From: Candidatus Nitrosopumilus sp.
Lineage (GTDB): Archaea > Thermoproteota > Nitrososphaeria > Nitrososphaerales > Nitrosopumilaceae
NCBI GenBank assembly: GCA_013043295.1
Contig: JABDOO010000040.1
Location: 1-11,208 of the forward strand
Length of the DNA: 11,208 nucleotides
Direction of reading: 5' to 3'
Within the stretch, counting starts at the first letter, position 1. Every line of letters starts with the position of its first letter. The translations under genes were made by a program, and so were the position numbers. The notes under the pieces are model-generated. The model was not told where the DNA came from. It did not search any database and saw only the letters and a list, made by a program, of their open reading frames with translations. This document shows positions 6,369 through 11,208 of the stretch, in pieces.

Positions 6369-6950
6369 ATGATTATTGTAATTGAGGGTGGAGATCAGGC
6401 TGGAAAACTAACACAATCTATGATGCTGGAAAAAGCCCTAAAGAAACGAAAGATCAAAACAAAACTATTTCATTTTCCTGACTATGGAACTCCAATAGGT
6501 AAAGAAATTAGAAAATATTTGGATGGAAAAAGAAAATTTCCACCCCAAGTCATTCATTGTCTTTTAGCTGCAAACAGGTGGGAAAAGCTCAATGATATAT
6601 TATCAGCGCAAGAGAAAAATTCCGTTTTAATCATGAATAGATATTATCATTCTAATCTCGTTTATGGGTTAGCAAATGGCTTAAAACAAAAATGGTTAGA
6701 TAATTTAGATGAAGGTCTCCCTAAAGCAGATCTGGTAATTTTACTTGATGTTTCCCAAAAAGAATCATTTCGTAGACAAAAAACACATAGAGACAAGTTT
6801 GAAAAGAATGAGGAATTTTTAAAAAATATCTCCAAAATTTATCGTACTACAGCTAAGAAAAAACATTGGAAAATAATTGATGCAACAAATCCTAAAGAAC
6901 AAGTACATGAAGAAATCCTAAAAATATTTTCAAAAAAACTAGGGTTATGA
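6369..6950 (+). CDS. tmk: Thymidylate kinase (dTMP kinase)-like protein with altered motifs
   Basis: A 193-residue P-loop kinase, a normal length for thymidylate kinase, which converts dTMP to dTDP. It aligns with the eukaryotic-like layout: P-loop EGGDQAGKLTQ (6-16), FPDYGTPIGKEIRKYL (36-51), AANRWEK (67-73), NRYYHSNLVYG (90-100), EGLPKADLVILLDV (115-128) and a lid rich in arginine and lysine (RRQKTHRDKFE). Two usually conserved positions differ. The Ser/Thr after the P-loop lysine is leucine (GKLT; T15 follows), and the D of the DRY motif is N90. Either the enzyme works with these changes or its substrate has shifted. It starts a three-gene operon; the next gene overlaps by ATGA. Confidence 0.85.
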   Translation: MIIVIEGGDQAGKLTQSMMLEKALKKRKIKTKLFHFPDYGTPIGKEIRKYLDGKRKFPPQVIHCLLAANRWEKLNDILSAQEKNSVLIMNRYYHSNLVYGLANGLKQKWLDNLDEGLPKADLVILLDVSQKESFRRQKTHRDKFEKNEEFLKNISKIYRTTAKKKHWKIIDATNPKEQVHEEILKIFSKKLGL

Positions 6951-8182
6951 AAAAAAATTATTTAGATATCATAGATCCAATTCATGATTTTATTCGTGTA
7001 TATGATTATGAACTACCCATCATTGATAATCCTCTATTTCAAAGACTGAGAAGAATAAGGCAGCTTTCTGGAGCACATCTAATTTATCCTGCAGCTCAAC
7101 ATAGTAGATTTGAGCATTCACTAGGAGTAATGCATATTGCAAGTCAAGCTGGTTTTGCACTAAATGAAAAAGGATTTTTAAATTCTGATGATGTTCAAAT
7201 TTTACGTTTAGCAGGTTTGTTACATGATATAGGTCATGGTCCATTTTCTCATTTATTTGAAGAAGTAATTCAAGAAAAAAAAGTCTCACATGAAGATTAT
7301 GGTAAAAAAATAATTCAAAATTCAGAAATTGGTGACATTCTTGGAAAAACGGGATTTGATAAAAAACTAATATCAAAAATTGCATTTGGAGAATCACGAT
7401 TTCAATATCTAAATGAAATTGTTTCAGGAGCGCTGAGTGCAGATATGATGGACTATCTATTACGAGATGGATATTTTACTGGAGCAGAGCATGCAAAGGT
7501 AGATCATAAAAGAATAACACAATCACTTGACATTCATAAGAAAAAACTTGCACTGGAGCGCTCTGCATTGTATTCTTTTGAATCAATGATGCATTCAAGA
7601 TATCAAATGTTCAAAGCTGTGTATTTTCATAAAACAGTTCGTGCTGCTGAAGTTATGCTTATTGAAGCTTTAAGATTATCTGATGACGAGTTTGGATATA
7701 CATCTTTTAACTTAAATGAATTTGTCAAACTAACTGATGAATACGTATTATCGACTATAATCTCTTCAAAATCATCCAAACTAAAACTAGCACGACAATT
7801 TGCTGAAGATTACCAAAATAGAAAATTGTTAAAATGTGTTTTTGAACGAATTCTTACAAGTAGAACAAGTTTGAAAAAAACTCTAACAGCTGAACTAAGA
7901 ACAGAGCTTTCTAAAAAATCCAAAGTTCCTGAAAATGAAATTTTTGTTGATAGTTCTGTGACTCCATCAATTCCTCTTGCTCCTTCAAAAAATGAATCAA
8001 AATCCATAGTCCTAATTTCTAATGAGGATGGAAAATCTACGGCAAAAGAGATGCCCATTTCCCAAATACCTGTAGTTTCAGCTATTTCTGGGTTCATGAA
8101 CATACTTAGAATCTATACACATGAAAAAAACAGAAAAAAAGTTGAAATTGCCGCAAAATCAATCCTTGGTGAACTAAAATGA
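6947..8182 (+). CDS. HD-domain phosphohydrolase, SAMHD1/dNTPase-like (COG1078)
   Basis: A 411-residue HD-superfamily protein. It begins with the family motif IDPIHDFIRVYDYELPIIDNP, followed by FQRLRRIRQL. Metal ligands are visible as H57 (SRFEHSLGV), H93-D94 (LLHDIGHGPFSH) and D166 in SADMMDYLLRD, which lines up with the D-x-x-x-Y pattern of SAMHD1 (D166 and Y170). Family members hydrolyse dNTPs to deoxynucleosides and triphosphate, often with allosteric nucleotide control; that activity is inferred here. The C-terminal 100 residues (about 310-411) include a loop rich in P, S and K and an end typical of COG1078. Its start overlaps the kinase stop, and its own stop overlaps the UMP kinase start, both as ATGA. 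This places a likely dNTP-degrading enzyme between two nucleotide kinases. Confidence 0.92.
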   Translation: MKKNYLDIIDPIHDFIRVYDYELPIIDNPLFQRLRRIRQLSGAHLIYPAAQHSRFEHSLGVMHIASQAGFALNEKGFLNSDDVQILRLAGLLHDIGHGPFSHLFEEVIQEKKVSHEDYGKKIIQNSEIGDILGKTGFDKKLISKIAFGESRFQYLNEIVSGALSADMMDYLLRDGYFTGAEHAKVDHKRITQSLDIHKKKLALERSALYSFESMMHSRYQMFKAVYFHKTVRAAEVMLIEALRLSDDEFGYTSFNLNEFVKLTDEYVLSTIISSKSSKLKLARQFAEDYQNRKLLKCVFERILTSRTSLKKTLTAELRTELSKKSKVPENEIFVDSSVTPSIPLAPSKNESKSIVLISNEDGKSTAKEMPISQIPVVSAISGFMNILRIYTHEKNRKKVEIAAKSILGELK

Positions 8183-8862
8183 AAAAACGAATTGTAATCA
8201 AATTATCTGGTCGTGTTTTTGCAATGGATAATGTAAAAATGCTAAAAGACTATGCTGCTTTTTTAGTAAAAATTAGCAAAATTTGTCAGCCTATTGTGAT
8301 TGCTGGCGGAGGAAATATAGCTAGACATTATATTTCTCATGCAAGATCCTCAGGGGCTGATGAATCTACTCTTGATGAACTAGGAATTGAAATTTCAAGA
8401 CTAAACGCAAAGCTTCTGATTTATGCTCTTAAAAGCAAAGCATATTCTCATCCCCCAACTACTCTACAGGAAGTAAGACATGCAGTTGATGATGGTTTAA
8501 TTGTAGTAACTGGCGGTCTACATCCTGGTCAAAGCACAAATGGTACTGCTGCACTAATTGCAGAAAAAGTCAAAGCTGAACAATTTCTTAATGCAACTGA
8601 TGTTGATGGTGTGTATGATATGGATCCTAACAAATTCAAGAAAGCAAAAAAATTCAAACGAATTGAAATGAAAAATTTGAAAAATATGTTAGTTCATGAA
8701 GATTCTGTAGCCGGTGGTTATGATTTAATGGATATTGTTGCTCTAAAAATTATTGAGCGTTCAAAAATAAAAACAAGAATTCTAAAAGCAGATTTAAAAA
8801 TTATTGAAAAGGCAATAAAAGGTGCCAATGTTGGCACTGAAATTATTTTGCCTTCAAAATAA
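8179..8862 (+). CDS. pyrH: UMP kinase, archaeal type
   Basis: A 227-residue amino-acid-kinase-fold enzyme that phosphorylates UMP to UDP in pyrimidine synthesis. Motifs: IVIKLSGRVF (5-14, phosphate-binding K-L-S-G), IAGGGNIAR (41-49), DESTLDELGIEISRLNAKLL (61-80), VTGGLHPGQSTNGTAALIAE (110-129), NATDVDGVYDMDPNKF (138-153), and HEDSVAGGYDLMDIVALK towards the end. The short length and the G-G-L-x-P-G-x-S-T-x-x-T/G pattern match the archaeal subgroup rather than the longer bacterial enzyme. It is the last gene of the nucleotide operon, starting inside the stop of the HD phosphohydrolase. It converges with the minus-strand unknown gene with a gap of only 3 bases. Confidence 0.95.
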   Translation: MKKRIVIKLSGRVFAMDNVKMLKDYAAFLVKISKICQPIVIAGGGNIARHYISHARSSGADESTLDELGIEISRLNAKLLIYALKSKAYSHPPTTLQEVRHAVDDGLIVVTGGLHPGQSTNGTAALIAEKVKAEQFLNATDVDGVYDMDPNKFKKAKKFKRIEMKNLKNMLVHEDSVAGGYDLMDIVALKIIERSKIKTRILKADLKIIEKAIKGANVGTEIILPSK

Positions 8863-8865
8863 GTT

Positions 8866-9219
8866 TTAAGCAATATCGTTTTGAATGGTAGGTCTAGTTT
8901 CAGACCAAATTTGGATTTGATTTTCTGGATATTCTGACATACCTGTATCTCTTAATTTTTTGTAAATTGAAAGAGCTTCTTCTTTTTCCACAGCCTTGGA
9001 TTGGGCTTTTGTAAAACCATCTTTATCTACAATAACGGCAACATGACCATCTGGTGAGGCTATTACTGCAGTAAATTCTTCTTCTCCTACTGGATGAAAT
9101 TTCCCATCAATTTTTTTGGTTGTTAATGTTAACATCCCAAAACCTGCCACTTCAAACATTTTCATTTGTGATTTACTTGCCCTTTGTTTTCCTTGTTGTA
9201 CTGCTTGAAAATACTGCAT
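8866..9219 (-). CDS. Hypothetical soluble protein, 117 residues
   Basis: No family is recognised. The ORF is open further upstream to 9378, but ATG at 9219 is preferred: a TATA box (9241-9248) lies 26 bases away, and the longer version would overlap the start of the divergent gene and contains only low-quality sequence. The product begins MQYFQAVQQGKQRASKSQMK, then has a probable beta-rich part (MFEVAGFGMLTLTTKKIDGK, EEEFTAVIASPDGHVAVIV, residues 21-64) and a helical part (KAQSKAVEKEEALSIYKKLRD), and ends in a polar tail QIQIWSETRPTIQNDIA. There is no signal peptide or membrane span, so it is probably cytoplasmic. It does not share an operon with a gene that would hint at its role. Confidence 0.78.
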   Translation of the reverse strand: MQYFQAVQQGKQRASKSQMKMFEVAGFGMLTLTTKKIDGKFHPVGEEEFTAVIASPDGHVAVIVDKDGFTKAQSKAVEKEEALSIYKKLRDTGMSEYPENQIQIWSETRPTIQNDIA

Positions 9220-9240
9220 AATTTTTTCTTCTTGCAATGG

Positions 9241-9248
9241 TATAATAA
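9241..9248 (-). promoter_or_regulatory. TATA box of the 117-residue gene
   Basis: Read on the minus strand it is TTATTATA, centred 26 bases before the ATG at 9219. It supports that start codon and a leaderless transcript. Confidence 0.55.
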
Positions 9249-9259
9249 CTATCTCAACA

Positions 9260-9269
9260 TTTAAGATAT
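9260..9269 (+). promoter_or_regulatory. TATA-like box of the LEA14-like gene
   Basis: TTTAAGATAT is centred about 26 bases before the ATG at 9290. With the minus-strand box at 9241-9248, it makes a compact divergent promoter region. Confidence 0.45.
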
Positions 9270-9289
9270 CAAGAGGATATGCAAAAAAT

Positions 9290-9844
9290 ATGAACCCTAA
9301 AATTTTTGTTGGTGCTGCAGTTGCTGCACTTGCTGTTATTTTGGGAGGAATTCTTTTAACAGGACCCACAATTGTCATTCCTAATCAAGGAGATGGTGCG
9401 ACCAATCAAAGTATTCCACAAGCACTACCTATTCAAATTGAATTAGAAGATATTTCAATAGATAAAATTTCAGAGCGTTCTGTTACGATTGATTTAGCAT
9501 TCAAACTATCTAATCCAAATCCTCGGGCTATGATTGTACAGACAATGGATTACCAATTATTTGAAACAAATTATTCTGAAACTGAACAAATTACTGGAGG
9601 GGAAATCGGTAGTAGACCTCAAGGAATGGTAGAATTTGGTTCAAATTATTATACACTATTAGGAGAAAATTCAATTATTCTTAGAGATTCTAAAACCATA
9701 AAAAATACTGGCAACACAGCCGATCTATGGAAAGCATTTGAAGATGGAAATAATTCATGGAGAGTTTCTGGTGACGTCTTTTACAATCTTAGTTCAATGA
9801 CTAGCGGACAAGAAAACACACTTCATTTTGAATTTGAAAAATAG
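9290..9844 (+). CDS. Membrane-anchored LEA14-like (LEA_2/WHy domain) protein
   Basis: A 184-residue protein with an N-terminal membrane anchor (residues 5-24, FVGAAVAALAVILGGILLTG) and an outward-facing beta-sandwich. Residues about 46-180 look like a LEA_2/WHy domain: IELEDISIDKISERSVTIDLAFKLSNPNPRAMIVQTMDYQLF carries the typical N-P-N-P core (75-78), followed by a second half with SWRVSGDVFYNL. LEA14-like proteins in archaea are small beta-sandwiches often linked to stress or envelope protection; the precise role is unknown. The gene is monocistronic: its own TATA-like box precedes it and a hairpin plus T-tract follows. It is divergent from the 117-residue gene. Confidence 0.82.
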   Translation: MNPKIFVGAAVAALAVILGGILLTGPTIVIPNQGDGATNQSIPQALPIQIELEDISIDKISERSVTIDLAFKLSNPNPRAMIVQTMDYQLFETNYSETEQITGGEIGSRPQGMVEFGSNYYTLLGENSIILRDSKTIKNTGNTADLWKAFEDGNNSWRVSGDVFYNLSSMTSGQENTLHFEFEK

Positions 9845-9851
9845 TCTATAG

Positions 9852-9887
9852 TATCATAAAATCTTAAAATTATGATAATATGTTTTT
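9852..9887 (+). terminator. Hairpin terminator of the LEA14-like gene
   Basis: A perfect 8-base inverted repeat, TATCATAA (9852-9859) and TTATGATA (9870-9877), with a 10-base loop, is followed by TTTTT at 9883-9887. It starts 7 bases after the stop codon. Confidence 0.6.
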
Positions 9888-9908
9888 AGAGAAAAAATAT
9901 TGGCAAAG

Positions 9909-9916
9909 TTATAAAA
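9909..9916 (+). promoter_or_regulatory. Strong TATA box of the 36-residue microprotein
   Basis: TTATAAAA, preceded by a purine/A-rich BRE-like GCAAAG, is centred about 28 bases before the ATG at 9941. It is the best TATA match in the window and predicts a transcript with almost no leader. Confidence 0.65.
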
Positions 9917-9940
9917 GCCCGTTTCAATGTTTTTTATCAA

Positions 9941-10051
9941 ATGGCAGAAGCAGGTATGGCCGCATATGGCGCAGCAGCAGGAGTCGCAATTGCACTCGCA
10001 GTAGTGTGTTTCGCTCTTCGTGGTAAAGGACATCCGGAACCACTCGATTAA
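9941..10051 (+). CDS. 36-residue alanine-rich single-span microprotein, probably highly expressed
   Basis: ATG at 9941 opens 36 codons to TAA at 10049-10051. The product has a short N-terminus (MAEAGMAAYG), one alanine/valine-rich membrane span (about 11-27, AAAGVAIALAVVCFAL) and a short charged tail (RGKGHPEPLD). I count 59 G/C in 111 bases (53%), while the flanking genes are clearly AT-rich; codons such as GCC, GGC, GTC, CTC, CGT and CCG are concentrated here. In low-GC archaea such selected codons usually mark highly expressed genes. A strong TATA box precedes it and a perfect hairpin follows, so it is a self-contained unit. It could be a small subunit of a membrane complex; no family is recognised. 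A minus-strand ORF over the same bases has no support. Confidence 0.8.
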   Translation: MAEAGMAAYGAAAGVAIALAVVCFALRGKGHPEPLD

Positions 10052-10053
10052 AC

Positions 10054-10081
10054 AAAGGAATTTTTCCTTTACAACATTTTT
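10054..10081 (+). terminator. Perfect hairpin terminator of the microprotein gene
   Basis: AAAGGAA (10054-10060) and TTCCTTT (10064-10070) pair perfectly around a 3-base loop, starting 2 bases after the stop codon, and TTTTT follows at 10077-10081. It also separates the gene from the convergent Cas4-like gene ending at 10093. Confidence 0.65.
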
Positions 10082-10092
10082 CTAATTTTTCA

Positions 10093-10743
10093 CTAGTCTT
10101 TCTTGTTGCCAAATCCTAACATTTCTGCTAGGTCCAATTGTTTTGTGTTCTTCTTTTTCATGAAACATCTTTCAAAATATTGGCATTCAGAGCATTCACT
10201 TGATGGTTCTAGAATGGGGGTTTTTTGCTCTTTTAGAAGATCATTTAGAACTCTAACTCGACGAACTACTTCCTCAAACATTTTTTTATTTCTTGAGATT
10301 GAAAATGTCGTTTCTTTTTTATCCCCGGTGATGTATACGATAATCCCGTCTGGTTTATCATAAATCCACATACAGGCATTTAGATATAGTACATCATTGG
10401 CTAGAGGATTCTCCAACTCACTAGATGCACCTCTGAATAAAAATATAGAATCGTCTACAAGCATATCAACTTGACCCTTCAGTTTGATATCGTCTATAGC
10501 AAATTCTTTTGGGTCGCTTCCATATTGTAATCTTCTTAATAGTCCTGAAAGAAGCTCATTGAATCCTCTTCTTTGGACCTCTTTAGGATCAATCCTGTCA
10601 TAATATGAGCGTCTCAGACATTGGACCACCTCATGTAGATGAATTGTTTGTATATCAGCTGAATCAATATCAATTTCTAACTCTTTTCCAATTGAGCCTA
10701 ATGCATTTTCTACAATACTTCGAAAATCCCTATCTCCCATCAT
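10093..10743 (-). CDS. Cas4/RecB-like PD-(D/E)XK-fold protein with four cysteines, probably catalytically altered
   Basis: A 216-residue solitary Cas4-like protein. The N-terminal HLHEVVQCLRRSYYDRIDP gives the first cysteine (C42) and the C-R-R/K-x-x-Y motif. The C-terminus has C184-x2-C187-x5-C193 in ECSECQYFERC, so all four ligands of a Cas4/AddB-type iron-sulfur cluster are present. KLKGQVDML (88-95) supplies the metal-binding D93. The next strand, where Cas4 proteins have E-x-K, reads SIFLFRGASS, with no glutamate-x-lysine, so nuclease activity is doubtful. Start: ATG at 10743 or the adjacent ATG at 10740. No cas1, cas2 or CRISPR repeats are in view, so a general DNA-repair or structural role is more likely than CRISPR adaptation. 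A possible TATA (10769-10777) lies upstream; otherwise it shares a transcript with the next two minus-strand genes. Confidence 0.85.
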   Translation of the reverse strand: MMGDRDFRSIVENALGSIGKELEIDIDSADIQTIHLHEVVQCLRRSYYDRIDPKEVQRRGFNELLSGLLRRLQYGSDPKEFAIDDIKLKGQVDMLVDDSIFLFRGASSELENPLANDVLYLNACMWIYDKPDGIIVYITGDKKETTFSISRNKKMFEEVVRRVRVLNDLLKEQKTPILEPSSECSECQYFERCFMKKKNTKQLDLAEMLGFGNKKD

Positions 10744-10768
10744 AATACATCATTTTCCTTTTTGGCTT

Positions 10769-10777
10769 CTTATACTT
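10769..10777 (-). promoter_or_regulatory. Possible internal TATA box of the Cas4-like gene
   Basis: Minus-strand AAGTATAAG is about 30 bases before the ATG at 10743 and overlaps the stop codon of the upstream membrane-protein gene. It may give this gene its own transcript. Confidence 0.35.
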
Positions 10778-11012
10778 AGCTCACAAGTTTGGTAATTACC
10801 TTAGAAATCCTTCCTGAAAATGCCAGAATTACAAAATGTAGACCAAAGCCAATTACTGCTCCAATTATTAATTCTCCAGTTGCAAAATAAATTCCTAAAA
10901 ATAATGCTAAAGGAGGAAGGGCAAAAATCATGGCTAAAAATGAACTAACCCAGATAAATTTGATTAATACCTCGGTAGATACTTCAGTTTTTTTCTTTGG
11001 GAAATTGAACAT
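10776..11012 (-). CDS. Small two-span membrane protein, unknown function
   Basis: A 78-residue protein starting at ATG. A basic N-terminus (MFNFPKKKTEVSTE) precedes a first membrane segment at about 17-43 (FIWVSSFLAMIFALPPLALFLG within it, with a P-P kink) and a second at about 46-65 (GELIIGAVIGFGLHFVILAF), and the tail is basic (GRISKVITKLVS). Basic residues at both ends put the N- and C-termini in the cytoplasm. No family is recognised. It lies 11 bases after an upstream minus-strand gene and 32 bases before the Cas4-like gene, so it probably sits in the middle of an operon. Confidence 0.78.
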   Translation of the reverse strand: MFNFPKKKTEVSTEVLIKFIWVSSFLAMIFALPPLALFLGIYFATGELIIGAVIGFGLHFVILAFSGRISKVITKLVS

Positions 11013-11023
11013 TTTTTAAAATC

Positions 11024-11208
11024 CTATTCTTCTTCTAGGATTAACTTTGACATTGTAGTCTCAGTTGGAATCTTTTGTTCAACAGCAAAAGCAATAGCTG
11101 CTAGATTTCTAATTTCAAATGAGGTCAATTTTGTAATTCCTACAATCGTTGCAAAGCTAAACATCTTTGTAAATGATCTAAGTGATGAAGTATAAATTGA
11201 CAATTCAA
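11024..11208 (-). CDS. Unidentified protein, C-terminal 61 residues only
   Basis: On the minus strand a frame is open from the right edge to TAG at 11026-11024, so only the end of a longer gene is seen. The visible part reads ELSIYTSSLRSFTKMFSF, then ATIVGITKLTSFEIRNLAAI and AFAVEQKIPTETTMSKLILE, ending in three glutamates. It looks like a mixed helical, soluble protein end, with no recognised motif. It precedes the two-span protein by 11 bases in the same direction, so they are probably co-transcribed. Confidence 0.7.
   Translation of the reverse strand, partial: ELSIYTSSLRSFTKMFSFATIVGITKLTSFEIRNLAAIAFAVEQKIPTETTMSKLILEEE

Noticed and set aside
7020..7397. 125-codon minus-strand ORF inside the HD phosphohydrolase gene
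   Set aside because: It is a shadow of the well-supported HD gene; its product is phenylalanine/leucine-rich with no motif.
9220..9378. N-terminal extension of the minus-strand 117-residue gene up to 9378
   Set aside because: It would overlap the start and membrane anchor of the LEA14-like gene, while a TATA box 26 bases before ATG 9219 explains a start there.
9924..10112. 62-codon minus-strand ORF
   Set aside because: It is antisense to the 36-residue microprotein and runs into the end of the Cas4-like gene. Its product is low-quality (runs of leucine and arginine), and the opposite strand has the promoter, codon bias and terminator.
10093..10743. Part of a CRISPR-Cas locus
   Set aside because: No direct repeats, spacers, cas1 or cas2 are visible in the window. 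Cas4-like proteins often occur alone in archaea.

Overview
The window looks like a piece of an AT-rich archaeal chromosome, most likely an ammonia-oxidising thaumarchaeon (Nitrososphaerota, Nitrosopumilus-like). The reasons are: TATA-type promoters about 26-29 bases upstream of start codons (short or absent leaders); frequent TTG starts; an archaeal-type UMP kinase; a COG1361-type surface protein; a solitary Cas4-like protein; and many small membrane proteins of the kind common in that group. The lineage is inferred from style and gene content, not from a marker gene. No rRNA, tRNA, CRISPR array, insertion sequence or phage gene was seen.

Layout. (1) 1-2996, plus strand: a tightly overlapping set of a MacB/FtsX-type ABC permease (5' end outside the window), its LolD-like ATPase (apparently starting at a CTG codon) and a secreted, membrane-anchored beta-sandwich protein. 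Together they look like an envelope export or surface-maintenance unit. (2) 3000-3976: a zone of very small genes (110, 24 and 61 residues on plus, and a possible 39-residue ORF on minus) with a long interrupted hairpin. (3) 3977-5910: a 127-residue protein of unknown function coupled to an ABC1/UbiB-family atypical kinase with a C-terminal membrane hairpin. (4) 5911-6291, minus: a small heat-shock protein (Hsp20) whose stop codon directly abuts the kinase stop codon. (5) 6369-8862, plus: three genes joined by two ATGA overlaps, encoding a thymidylate kinase-like protein, a SAMHD1-like HD phosphohydrolase and UMP kinase; this reads as a nucleotide-pool operon. (6) 8866-9844: a 117-residue unknown gene (minus) divergent from a membrane-anchored LEA14-like protein (plus), which has a good terminator. 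(7) 9941-10051: a 36-residue single-span microprotein with a strong TATA box, GC-rich codons unlike its surroundings, and its own hairpin terminator. (8) 10093-11208, minus: a Cas4-like protein that seems to have lost the nuclease E-x-K motif but keeps the four cysteines, a two-span membrane protein, and the C-terminus of an unidentified protein running off the right edge.

Most of the window is ordinary housekeeping or envelope sequence. The least explained parts are the 36-residue microprotein, the degenerate Cas4-like protein, the hairpin at 3755-3803 and the cluster of tiny membrane genes, two of which share a G-F-[LI]-T-T-P end to their membrane segment.
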